A stretch of DNA of 12,153 bases from Saccoglossus kowalevskii (lineage: Eukaryota > Hemichordata > Enteropneusta > Harrimaniidae), in assembly GCF_000003605.2 (NCBI RefSeq), contig NW_003130855.1, forward strand, positions 192,616-204,768. Direction: 5' to 3'. Below the pieces are notes generated by a model. It worked only from the letters and a program-made list of their open reading frames with translations. It was not told the origin of the DNA and made no database searches. Numbering within the stretch: the stretch's first letter is position 1; each line of letters begins with the position of its first letter. The translations under genes and the position numbers were made by a program. Shown piece after piece: positions 1-8,906 of the stretch.

Positions 1-46
1 TTCGGTTTGCGCCTCGGTTTAGCGCCTCGGTTTGCGCCTCGGTGGG
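1..46. repeat. 12-bp tandem repeat, truncated by window start
   Basis: Units of TCGGTTTGCGCC follow each other at 2-13, 14-26 (a 13-base variant with an extra A, TCGGTTTAGCGCC) and 27-38, then a partial unit TCGGT at 39-43 that dissolves into TGGG. The array starts at or before base 1, so its full length is unknown. It is much richer in G+C and CpG than the sequence that follows. It looks like the edge of a minisatellite; no function can be read from it. Confidence 0.85.
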
Positions 47-735
47 TAACTGCTTCAACTGAAGGCACTTTCAAGAGGTCGTCCAAGTATTAACAAAAAG
101 ACAACGTTTATAAATTATTGATGTGAACATTTCAATAATTTGTCTGTACGTGATTGACATCTATTTCAATTGTTACTATGACAACGATTATACCTATGCC
201 GTGGCAGAAAAATATATAATTATATATATTCATTTTATTTTCCGTAGGCGTGTGTAACTTTGAAAAATCACACATTTACATCAACATTTAGTGTATTGTG
301 ACACAATTCCCACAAGCGAAATTGTTAATCTCAGGAGAAATAGGCTTTCAAAAAAATATCTTGTTCAATTTACAGGAACGTCTGGGTAACGAAATCTGGA
401 AGTTGATTAGTAGTCTCGTTCCGAATTGATGGATAGTATTTGGTGTATTGATGATTGGTGGACCCTTTGTATGTCTGGTTTAATTTCACCAATGAAAGGT
501 GGCGTTACATTTCACCGGAATGACAGTAACGGACTCAATAATACATGAACGTTAACCTGTCGTTTCAGGTAAAAAACAAAAAACTTATAACTGATTACAC
601 GAGAAACAGAAGAAAACTAAGAAATTATTTGTATAAACTGGATTGACTGCTCTGGCTTGACAGAGATGTCAAACCCTGTCAATAAAGCGTTTATCATGTC
701 TAATTCATTATTGGTGGACGCACTTGTTTATCCTA
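47..735. other. AT-rich spacer, no gene seen
   Basis: No frame of useful length and no protein similarity. Small structures include an ATTTCACC direct repeat with copies starting at about 483 and 508. There is also a cluster of TGACAG/TGTCAA-type sites at 651-682, where TTGACAG at 657-663 and CTGTCAA at 676-682 form a 7-bp inverted repeat. TGACAG is the core recognised by TALE homeodomain proteins (MEIS/PREP/TGIF), but the motif is short and chance matches are common. Confidence 0.6.
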
Positions 736-756
736 GCGCGCGTATGTGTGTGCGTA
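736..756. other. Alternating purine-pyrimidine tract (Z-DNA prone)
   Basis: Twenty-one consecutive bases alternate purine and pyrimidine: a GCGCGCG block runs into TATGTGTGTGCGTA. Alternating GC and GT runs of this kind can adopt left-handed Z-DNA under negative supercoiling. The tract is short and no gene flanks it, so a role is not implied. Confidence 0.6.
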
Positions 757-2060
757 GTGACTGGTTGTCGATACCGGTCTTTTGCACCCAAAAATAAATT
801 AAGAGCATTGTTCGTTGCTGCTGTTACTAAATTAAAATGTATGTGTCCCTGTTGACGAAACAATTTATGGACAATACATTTATAGATTGTGATCAGAGAG
901 CAAGTTAAATACATTTGCATAATAAAAATACTTCGAATTGTTTGGAGCTGTAGATGTTTATTTCAATTATTATTCATACCGGGTGAGCAAACGTTCAGTG
1001 CTCGGCACCAAAAGACGCACGAGGGTTTTGGAATTCGACCGCTATTCACGCAACTCTTTTGCGAATACGATTTGATTTCTGTCTGTCTGTCGTCGAAAGC
1101 TAGTTAGCAGGTAACGTGACCGATGTTTTTAAAAGGCAAGTCATACAAGGTGGCGTCAGAAATCTTTACGTTCAAAATCTCAAGATCACATTAAATTATA
1201 TAAGATAAGAACGTAGCAAGTGGCAAGTGGATAGTTGTGTGCACTCTAAATTTTATAAAAGAATTACGTTGATATAATTATGGCTAAACAAAGCCGGACG
1301 TGATACTGAAAATTATTTCACGGCTCGTTTATCGTATTTAATAAAACTGATATGTACGGGATACGTGACAATGACGAATAATGCCTACTAGGATAGGTAA
1401 AATGACTTGAAAAGTATTTTTACATTTTACATTAATGTACTTCACGTGAGCCGATCCCGTAAGGTATTCGAGGGCATTCATCCTGATAACTAAAAAATGA
1501 AACGGGTACGAATATATATATTGTTTGCAAAAAAACTGTCTAAAAAATGTCGATTTATATTAAAATAGTGTTTCATAAAAATAAATGTATTCTCAAAAAT
1601 CTTTAATAATTCGAGACAACCATGATTGCCCAACTTATTTTTTACCATTGTACCCCGAACGAAATTTTGAAATATAACGGATTTTTTCACTGTGGAACCC
1701 AGTGGTGAATCCAACATTTGTGTGGAAAACGTAGTCCTGCGATCATAATCTGTATATGGATTGTGTGACTAACTGCATAACACGGTAAAAGTAAAAAAAA
1801 CATCTGGTGATAATTTTAAAGACGCATTATCATGTATTTATGAATTAACGTGAACTAAAAATGTTTAGAATTCATAATATTAATTCGCAGAAAATGAAAA
1901 GCATTACTGCTTGCATGTACAAGTGATTGTTTTTGTACGTACCAATAACAACAGTGCACATGCGTAATAAATGAGTTTCATTGAAGGAATACACAGATGT
2001 GCACAGCAAAAATAGCATTTTGGGTTTATGATAAATCACAATTCAATGTAGCATCTTAAA
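757..2060. other. AT-rich spacer, no gene seen
   Basis: Open frames here are short and unrecognisable. Features of note are an octamer ATTTGCAT at 913-920; a splice-donor-like CGG/GTGAGC near 980; a pyrimidine-rich stretch at about 1076-1092 followed by CAG/GTAACG near 1110; a perfect 7-bp tandem (GCAAGTG)2 at 1216-1229; and a palindromic E-box TCACGTGA at 1442-1449. The frame over about 985-1107 has mixed codon content that could be a degraded exon, but it encodes nothing I recognise. Confidence 0.5.
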
Positions 2061-2078
2061 CGGCGATGATCATCATGC

Positions 2079-2090
2079 CTCGCATGCGCA
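2079..2090. promoter_or_regulatory. NRF1-like site, 11 of 12 consensus
   Basis: CTCGCATGCGCA matches the NRF1 consensus YGCGCAYGCGCR at all positions except the second. NRF1 binds as a dimer to such palindromes in promoters of mitochondrial and housekeeping genes across animals. Confidence 0.45.
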
Positions 2091-2111
2091 AGATATGGGT
2101 CTCTTGTAACA

Positions 2112-2120
2112 AAGATGGCG
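2112..2120 (+). promoter_or_regulatory. YY1-like element overlapping an ATG
   Basis: AAGATGGCG matches the core of the YY1 recognition sequence AAGATGGCGGC; the next two bases are AC rather than GC. Its ATG (2115-2117) has A at -3 and G at +4, a good Kozak context. The orientation suggests transcription of the + strand. Confidence 0.4.
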
Positions 2121-2165
2121 ACTTTGAGTGTCGCACAAACTGAGAAGTTTCCAAGCTTTAACTAG
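2115..2165 (+). other. 16-codon frame ending at a splice-donor-like site
   Basis: From the ATG in the YY1-like element the frame reads MATLSVAQTEKFPSFN and stops at TAG (2163-2165). The last two bases of this stop are also the exon side of a donor-like AG/GTAATT. If this is a first exon, the frame would be an upstream ORF or chance rather than a main coding start, because the stop precedes the junction. No family is recognised. Confidence 0.15.
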
Positions 2166-2301
2166 GTAATTTCTTTGGAGATTGGAAGGTGTCGAAGAAG
2201 TCATCGTCGGTAATTAGTGCACGTCGCGCTAAGGCCAAAACTCGTACTCATGATTTAAAAAAAACGCATTGGATTGTGGGAAAATCAATCAACACAAATG
2301 T

Positions 2302-2313
2302 CGCACATGCGCG
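2302..2313. promoter_or_regulatory. NRF1-like site, 11 of 12 consensus
   Basis: CGCACATGCGCG fits YGCGCAYGCGCR except at the fourth position (A for G). It lies 223 bp downstream of the first NRF1-like site, on the other side of the YY1-like element. Confidence 0.45.
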
Positions 2314-2320
2314 ACACGAT

Positions 2321-3412
2321 GACCACCGTCCTTTAACATACAAGAGCATATTTTGTAAGAATGCTTCTATGGCTATCAATGTATTGAACATACATTAAAT
2401 ATAGGATGGTGGGCGATAGAGGTCAAAGTGGTGAATCTTTCACAAGACGTCAACATAATTCATGCCTGAATATTATTAATTTATGGTGCACAAAATATGC
2501 ACGATCGACAATTTTAGTCTAAGTCCACCCAGAATATCCAGGTTGATTACATTAAATAATGTGTAATTCCAACTCAATTTAAACAAAGTAATTATTATCA
2601 CTTTTAATGGATTGTCTCTTGGAGAGTTAACAATCAATGCGATATCATTTGAAGCGTCTCTATTGAGACTGAAACTGTAATTGCTAATATAAGGAGATTC
2701 TTCATGCTTTTCCCTACGATGATTGGCTGCAGACTTGATTGTTACCATGGGCGATCTCAAATACACACAATTGGTTTATATATAACGATGATACGAGAAT
2801 TGGGTGCAAAGAAATTTGCTAAGAACAGATGTTATTTCTTCGTGTTACCCTTAATTCGATGTGCGCCTGGAAGTATGTATTCATTATTGTGTTTTACCTA
2901 ACTTACATACTAAGATGTTTGAGGTTAATACACGACAATCCCCGTGGTATGGCGTCGTATTTTACGAGTGATCTTGAGGTTAATGAGTCGCGAAGCAACG
3001 AGTTCAAATACCGAGATCATGTGTAAAACCGTAAATAATGCGATATCACGGTTTCCCTGTTGTCGCGTAATATCCTCCCTATCGTAAATGTTATCACGAT
3101 CATGATTTTTTTTTATTTCAATTGGAACTGATGCCCCACTAAATGCGTGCACTGAAAGACGTCCGCTCTTGGTCGAAGTTTGAGGAACAGTTCACAATTA
3201 AAATTAGTTGATGGGTACTATGCTACTAAACACTAAATTAAAATCAAGGAATGTAATTTATGTTTATCGTCACAGCTTATGATGTTTAGTAAATTATTTT
3301 AGTAACGTTTTGGTAAAATATGTAAATGGTATGAAACGAAATAATGTTGTTCACACGTCGATATGAAGTGTGGTTATACCTGTGCAATTAATGTAATATT
3401 TTGGTGAAAACG
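2321..3412. other. AT-rich spacer, no gene seen
   Basis: Only short unrecognisable frames are present. An AGGTCAAAG at 2420-2428 resembles a nuclear receptor half-site but lacks a good second half. The 12-mer AATGCGATATCA occurs at 2636-2647 and again at 3037-3048, a repeat length expected by chance in 12 kb. Confidence 0.55.
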
Positions 3413-3812
3413 GATAAAAAGCCAGACTTTTATTATCGCTTGTTTTGCGAACCCGCCGAATGAACAGAAGCCGAAAATGAAATAAAAATAAAATTTTATT
3501 TCAGCGTAATTTCTCGCGCCCACCGACTTGTAAATGCAAAAAATTGCTAAAAAAAACTTTCGCCCGCCGCATAATAAACCCAAGTTGCATTTTCGTGGGA
3601 GTATCATGATCAAAGTCTCGCGCAGATGAGAAACAAGGTTATACATGGAATAACATTTTATTTCATTTCTTCTCTCCGATCAATGATCTCACTTACAATT
3701 CTTTGAGAATCACACAAATCTAATGAAAAAAAAGAATTAATTTTATTTTTTCCGCCCTCCTGAAAAAATTGCCTTATAAAAACTCGCGAAACAAGGAATA
3801 AAAAAAAAGTCT
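3413..3812. repeat. Probable decayed interspersed repeat
   Basis: Short GC-rich fragments (CCCGCCG near 3453, CTCGCGCCC near 3512, CGCCCGCCG near 3562, CTCGCGCAG near 3617, CCGCCCTCC near 3752, CTCGCGAAA near 3782) alternate with A or T runs. Several small words recur inside the block: AAAAAATTGC near 3538 and 3763, and GAAACAAGG near 3628 and 3787. This texture differs from both flanks. Similar CTCGCGAAA and CGCCCGCC texture is familiar to me from interspersed repeats in marine invertebrate genomes, but I cannot name the family or fix its ends. No terminal repeats or target-site duplications were identified. Confidence 0.3.
3486..3501. repeat. 16-bp A/T palindrome
   Basis: AAATAAAATTTTATTT is a perfect palindrome centred between 3493 and 3494, inside the probable decayed repeat. 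With only A and T it may be accidental. Confidence 0.6.
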
Positions 3813-4948
3813 AGCCTTACATGGTGTGCTGAGTGCACAGAATATACAGTTCTGGAAAGTTTACTTTCATCAATGGTTCATTTATAGCCCAGCTAACGTC
3901 CGTAACGACCTTCAAGTTATTGGTCCGACGATTGCACCTGCTTTTGACCTCATGTTGCATGTTTTGAAAAGAGCAGCTGGGGAGGTTATTTAATGGAACA
4001 CTGTCAATCATGTGTTTCCCCTATGCTTTATCGTTTATCATAGCCGACCAAGCATATCCCAATGTATGATGTGACTGTCTTATATATTTTTTTAACGTTT
4101 TTTTAGAAAAGGTGTTCTGTGTACTTATATTTGTCCGAGACGTTGTGGGCGTTTTTGGAGTAATTATTAAGAATATATGCCATACTGCCCTTATGAGTTG
4201 TGTATATTTCATATGCATACTTATAACAACTTTGCACGGTAGAAAATAAGATATTAAATTATTGATACGACACGGAGACAGCGAATGCATTCTCATGAAT
4301 ACTTTAACCAGTCTGGGTAATCCTTAAGGTTAAGCTATGTTTGCGGATTTCAGGATTACGGATTATATAAACGGGAAACAATGTGGAGAATACAATAGCA
4401 ATGTAAAAGATACTCTGAAACCGCAATTTTCCATCACAGCTGCAAAGAACTTATCTTCATGATTCTAACTGAGAATGGTGAAGAACCCTTCCAAATATTC
4501 ATGTTTTCATGGCAACCGGGTTAGTTTTTTTCTGCACATGTTATAGACTCGTTGTGGAAACAGGTCCTCAAAAATAAACTCCTTGGAGGTAATAGACTCT
4601 ATATATGATGATAACGATTGTTTTTGTTTGCAGATGAGGGCGTTATAAACATTTCCCACACTATACAACCAAACCCGCATTGCGTTCCCAGTAAATTGCG
4701 TAAATCGTATGCAAACACAAAGATTATATTCTAAAATTATCGAAATAAAACAAATTAATTACTGCATGAAACATCATGACAACTTGAGTACAATCATGGT
4801 TGCTACATTTGTAAATCTTATTATTCATTGGTACAGTGAAACACGTGAAACATTGGACCAGTTACAGTCATTTTATTTTGAGAAAAAAAAAACATTCAAA
4901 GCAGACCAGCATAAAAAAATAAAATCTAAGAAATTCTACTAAAAACTA
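3813..4948. other. AT-rich spacer, no gene seen
   Basis: Frames are short, and their translations are low-complexity or K-rich where A runs occur (about 4880-4940). One CACGTG E-box is at 4842-4847. No RNA gene, repeat family or splice pattern could be supported. Confidence 0.55.
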
Positions 4949-5020
4949 AATTAATTGAGTTGATGATCATTCAGTGTATATATAGAAACTGTTGAATGTA
5001 ATAATATGCATCAATTAATT
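4949..5020. repeat. AT-rich inverted repeat
   Basis: AATTAATTGA (4949-4958) is the reverse complement of TCAATTAATT (5011-5020), giving 10-bp arms around 52 bases. The arms contain TAATT homeodomain-type cores. Composition makes a chance origin plausible. Confidence 0.4.
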
Positions 5021-5157
5021 ATTATTTATTGGAACGTAATTATTCTACATAAACTTCGAACAATTCATCAATCACTGGTAATGTAAACGTGTAAATATAG
5101 AATATCCAATGAGTAACCTATGAAATCAGAATTATTCTTAGACTGCAGTTATTTTAG

Positions 5158-5184
5158 ATGTTCCGAGTCTTTGGAGCGGAACAT
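5158..5184. repeat. 8-bp inverted repeat with 11-base loop
   Basis: ATGTTCCG (5158-5165) pairs with CGGAACAT (5177-5184). A second small inverted repeat, AACATAT/ATATGTT, overlaps its right arm, so the two hairpins are mutually exclusive. Confidence 0.45.
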
Positions 5185-5502
5185 ATGAATATGTTTCTAA
5201 GAATTGATAAAAGCGAATTCATCAAATGCGAAAAATGAAAACGCATATATTTGACTCGTAGTGATATGGCTCTTACGTCACTCGTATATTTCCCCCACCT
5301 GAATGTAGATAAATATAAATATTACAGGACCTTATGTCATTAACACTATTGAGTAATGATGATAATTTGTTTTACGCGTGGGGATAGTATTAAAGATTAT
5401 ATATTCCTGCAACAGTGAACAGGGTCAGACATGTTATAATACCTTAATGCAATTTTAACATCGTGTGTTTGTGATATTTCGCTGCTCACTGACAGATAAA
5501 TT
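5185..5502. other. Spacer with one CRE-type site
   Basis: No gene seen. TTACGTCA at 5273-5280 is the reverse complement of TGACGTAA, a CREB/ATF-type bZIP site that occurs three more times in the window (7378, 11239, 11544). Confidence 0.5.
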
Positions 5503-5554
5503 ATACAAAATGTCGTTCACCAGATTACGAGAGCATTATCACGGCATTTTGTAT
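5503..5554. repeat. 14-bp imperfect stem-loop
   Basis: ATACAAAATGTCGT (5503-5516) and ACGGCATTTTGTAT (5541-5554) pair at 13 of 14 positions around a 24-base loop. The single mismatch is T opposite G, tolerated as G-U in RNA. A direct copy of TTATACAAA (5501-5509) follows at 5558-5566. The stem is shorter than a usual microRNA precursor and I recognise no mature microRNA sequence in it. Confidence 0.5.
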
Positions 5555-5632
5555 TCATTATACAAATGTATACTTCTCCGACCTGTCAGCATGTCAGAAG
5601 GTTGAATAATTTTCCTGTCGCCAGGACTGCAG

Positions 5633-5659
5633 TATTTATTTATTTATTAATTAATTAAT
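5633..5659. repeat. A/T tetranucleotide microsatellite
   Basis: Four copies of TATT (5633-5648) run directly into nearly three copies of AATT (5649-5659). Confidence 0.8.
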
Positions 5660-5870
5660 GTTCGTGGTCGATGAAGATGTATGAAATGAGAATTACCCCT
5701 TTTCCTGGATAAACGAGGAACGATCATATGAAAACAACTTGAATACTACTGCCACCAACGGTAGAGCACAGTGCATATAAAAATGGCTGTTTTATTTTCT
5801 TGACTGAAGTTAAAAAGTGTATGTCTGTTCATTATGCCGAATAGCACGCCAACAACTTAAAGCACAAATA

Positions 5871-5943
5871 GATGTAACTATCAATTTTTTTCTACGCTTT
5901 TTTTTATTTTTAATAAAACATTCCCTGCGCCAATAGTTACATC
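5871..5943. repeat. 11-bp perfect inverted repeat, 73 bp overall
   Basis: GATGTAACTAT (5871-5881) is the exact reverse complement of ATAGTTACATC (5933-5943). The 51 bases between are T-rich on the left and include a short AATAAAA. The layout resembles a tiny foldback or MITE remnant, but no target-site duplication flanks it. A TATAAAAATGG string lies 90 bp upstream at 5776-5786, without other promoter support. Confidence 0.4.
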
Positions 5944-6718
5944 GCAAGAATACGACAGATTTCAACGAAATAATCGACCCTTATTTGTCACATTGCATTT
6001 TATGTGACCCTAGTCTTGTGTGGAGTCATTTTCGGTAAAATTGGTAAATGTTTATGTGGTTAAAAATCTTCAAAAACATCATTGACATATAATGACGCTT
6101 TTTAACTGAGCGACTAAATCGTGGTCAGCAAAAACAACAAAAGTAGTAATACCACGATAAATATATATTAACATATATTAAGTTTTATAAATTGCAAATA
6201 ACATCCGTGGCGCTAATTATTTTCTGTTGTACCTAATGAACATTGCGAATAAAAAGTAAATAATACAATAATGACTGAAAATATTGCTCCAGGTACAGCA
6301 ACTACGAGTATTGTATAATAGACTTATATTTCCTATGTCGCGTATTGCGGCAGTAAGAAATTAAAGAAAAACCAAACGGTGGTTGGAGCTCCTGCGATAA
6401 CACATATTTTGTTCGCCTCTTCATCTATGTAATCAGAAACACTGTTAACAGGTTTTTATAAATCACCTGCCAAACACCCACACTCCAAAACTCACACAAC
6501 GAATATATAGTGAAATTACTACATAACCAAGATGCATTTACTTCAGTGCGACATGTCACTAGAGATATGGCATGGGCGTTCGAACAGCACACAAAGAAAA
6601 CCATATCAATTATATGATACTTGCAGACCGAATAACAGCAATTAGTCACGTGATGCAATTACACTGACTCCTTAGGGTACCGACTAAAAGTTATCTTGCT
6701 AACTATGACGATATATGT
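5944..6718. other. AT-rich spacer, no gene seen
   Basis: No coding or RNA gene was found. The palindromic E-box TCACGTGA at 6646-6653, within GTCACGTGAT, fits the bHLH-zip (USF, MITF/TFEB) class at 9 of 10 bases of GTCACGTGAC. Confidence 0.5.
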
Positions 6719-6752
6719 AAAGACACGTCCAGTGGCGCGCTTGGACGTCTTT
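6719..6752. other. Compact GC-rich hairpin followed by T run
   Basis: AAAGAC (6719-6724) pairs with GTCTTT (6747-6752), and GTCCA (6727-6731) pairs with TGGAC (6742-6746). This gives 11 base pairs interrupted only by a two-base bulge (AC, 6725-6726) around the loop GTGGCGCGCT. The T run continues one base beyond the stem. It stands out in surrounding AT-rich DNA. It could be a structured RNA element or a DNA cruciform, or it could be chance; it matches no RNA family that I recognise. Confidence 0.45.
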
Positions 6753-7376
6753 TAAAATTAGTAAAATTAAAATATGGTTGATTCTTGTAATGTCAAGGGC
6801 TGTATAACATAGCAATAAGGTCGTAACGTAATAGAAAACTAATTTGTCACACTATTTATACCATTTTATCATGATATTTTATAAAAGAGTTATAAATTAT
6901 TCTTCTGTACCGACTACGATGTCGAATGAAATAAAAATAATATGAGCTAAATTCAACATAATTTTCGAGTTGTCGACGCTTATTTTAGCTGGAGTAAGTG
7001 CGCGACAAAGTTGTGTGACAATGCATGTGTGTATTGAATACTGACATAAGGGGGGCACTGATACTCGTTCTAATGGAATACAAATGTTTAGTCTTCAAAA
7101 TATACTCTGGAAAAATATGTGTATGCTTTTATTTTGGGTAACAGTAGTTGCACTGTTATTCGTGAGAATATGCACTTTCCTTCCCCATGACCTGTGATCT
7201 ATACCCCTCCCCACTTTGTTTTGTATCACAACTTGAAGGCACATATAAATGACAGATAAATGTCAATAGCTGGTTATTTAAAAAAAAGGAGTCTAATTGC
7301 AGCGATTTGCTACTCAATGAAATCACCTTAAAGATCAAATCGATTCTCATATATACACAGCTGTGTTTAACCGATT
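6753..7376. other. AT-rich spacer, no gene seen
   Basis: Only short frames without similarity. The 10-mer GTACCGACTA at 6907-6916 repeats one at 6677-6686, which is within chance expectation. Confidence 0.55.
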
Positions 7377-7377
7377 G

Positions 7378-7401
7378 TGACGTAATAGCCAGATGGCGCC
7401 A
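7378..7401 (+). promoter_or_regulatory. CRE-type site beside CTCF-like core
   Basis: TGACGTAA (7378-7385) is a CREB/ATF-type site. Five bases on, AGATGGCGC (7391-7399), read in context as CCAGATGGCGCCA, fits the AG(A/G)(G/T)GGCGC core of the CTCF motif shared by insects and vertebrates. The upstream CCA of the full CTCF consensus is not conserved here, so binding is uncertain. Confidence 0.3.
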
Positions 7402-7403
7402 GT

Positions 7404-8795
7404 AAACTGATATACCGTCTAAAACGATTAAATAATACAATTAAACTTTCAATAAAATGTAGAGAGTTGTAATTAGGCCAACAACCTTGTAACCATTCTT
7501 AAAGATGGGAGCCAAACGAGTCAAATACAAATTAATATATCTTCAGAATTACCATCTAATTTGGATAGCCACGAATTATTGCATCAAAATTGTATTCACA
7601 GACCGGTGTAAAATCAACCTTTACAATAGAATTTTCACGTCACTTTTTCAATTTTATTATTTATGTATGAATGTTCTCAATACGCGTCGGGAATGAGCCC
7701 TCAATAATAATGAAGAGATAGTATGATTTAAATGCCAAGCATGCGTCAATGGGGTCTCAAGAGCATTACCAAAAACTGGTGTATTTCCATCGAACGTGAG
7801 AAAAACGATCCATTCATATCATCCCCTAAAGTGCATTAATTCATTACAAACACACAAAAGCGGTAATACACAAATCAACTTCACTAAAATTGGAATTGGT
7901 TGTTAGTAGCTTTACGAGACTAGTAGTCACGTACACAACAATATGAAATCTGTGGATTCCTTACAAATAATTATGCAATCACATTGACAGACAAGTTGTA
8001 ATCGACATACTGCATTTAACTCATCTTTGGTGCACGTGGAGCATCCCATGCCTTCGATGGGGTAGTTAATTTTATTTAGGTATACCAAAGCGAAAGGGGA
8101 ACTATGTTGAGAATTATTTGAATGAAAAGGATGATACATACATGCGCTCATTCGCATCATCACACTTGGCTTAAAAACGGCAAAAAGAATTAGGACATTT
8201 TGACCTCCCGTATTTTACAACTCCTCGCACAAAATTTAGCCGATTCAAACTGATAAATGGTTTCGAATTGTTTTCTATTGAATTATTGATCTAGACATGT
8301 CGCATGAGGTTAGGGTTTCTTCTGTTCATTCAGTAAATTGGCTTTTAGCTGGGAAATGTCAAACAGGATGTAAAGTACAGTCTAAAATGTTGCAAAAAAA
8401 GGAAATATGTTCATATACGCACACAAGCTATATCACTTACATGGCGGAAAAATATATTTTAAAAAAATCAGGATTCATCCGTCTGTCAGAGTCAGATTTG
8501 TTTGATAAATCCCATCAGCAATGAGGAACTTTGTTCGACTTAAAATTAAAATCAGAACGAATGGGGGAACTAAATTATTACGGCAAAAACCTAGTCGTGA
8601 AAAGGGAAATTACGACTATTCACGCGGCTGATTTGATTACTTGGCAGCGTGATTAAATGCCATCCTTCATGTTCGCTTTCCAATTTCTCGTTTTAATGCT
8701 ATGTTAGTGAGGGAATCTCGTCTAAGTAAACAGTCGCGTCATCTCTTACAATATAAAGAATACTGAGCTTAAAAATATGCTTTGGAATTATCCAT
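7404..8795. other. AT-rich spacer, no gene seen
   Basis: Several open frames of 60-95 codons occur on both strands, but none has recognisable motifs or convincing codon use. One CACGTG E-box is at 8033-8038. Nothing else could be supported. Confidence 0.55.
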
Positions 8796-8815
8796 AATTT
8801 ACTTCAATTTACTTC
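8796..8815. repeat. 10-bp perfect tandem duplication
   Basis: AATTTACTTC occurs twice head to tail. Confidence 0.8.
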
Positions 8816-8906
8816 AGTATTGTATTAGTGACTTAACTTATACCTATGAGATTGCATGTGTTATATACAACTTGCCAGGTAAAAAACATAATTTAAAACA
8901 CTCTAC

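Larger units (their letters stand above)
2061..2320. promoter_or_regulatory. Candidate CpG-rich promoter with NRF1 and YY1 elements
   Basis: I count 18 CpG dinucleotides in these 260 bases, roughly twice the density of sampled neighbouring sequence. The segment contains two near-consensus NRF1 palindromes (2079-2090 and 2302-2313) and one YY1-type AAGATGGCG (2112-2120) between them. In animal genomes NRF1 and YY1 sites typify TATA-less housekeeping promoters, and the YY1 element often overlaps or lies just downstream of the transcription start, commonly with its ATG in Kozak context. A strong-looking splice donor AG/GTAATT follows at 2165/2166, as expected of a short first exon. No downstream coding exon is visible in the window, so the product could be a non-coding RNA or a gene with a very long first intron. 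The call is inference from motifs. Confidence 0.35.

Noticed and set aside
2162-2398. Basic open frame containing SARRAKAKTRT
   Set aside because: Its only start options are weak, it has no recognised domain, and the basic stretch fits the local base content. The segment is better explained as promoter-like DNA.
2420-2433. AGGTCAAAGTGG as an HNF4-like or DR1 nuclear receptor site
   Set aside because: Only the first half-site matches; the second half diverges.
2636-3048. 12-mer AATGCGATATCA repeated 401 bp apart
   Set aside because: Several 12-mer coincidences are expected among all pairs in 12 kb.
3374-3646. 90-codon - strand frame rich in F, Y and I
   Set aside because: The composition comes from A/T runs in a probable repeat; the hydrophobic look is not evidence of a membrane protein.
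4709-4942. K-rich + frame of 77 codons
   Set aside because: The lysines come from A runs; no family is recognised.
5503-5554. Stem-loop as a microRNA precursor
   Set aside because: The stem is 14 bp, too short for a typical precursor, and no known mature sequence is present.
5776-5786. TATAAAAATGG resembling a TATA box with an adjacent ATG
   Set aside because: In AT-rich DNA this is common, a TATA box next to an ATG leaves no room for a start site, and no frame follows.
7156-8163. Two - strand frames of 94 and 78 codons (7156-7440, 7927-8163)
   Set aside because: Translations are unremarkable with no motif, and splice signals do not bound them.
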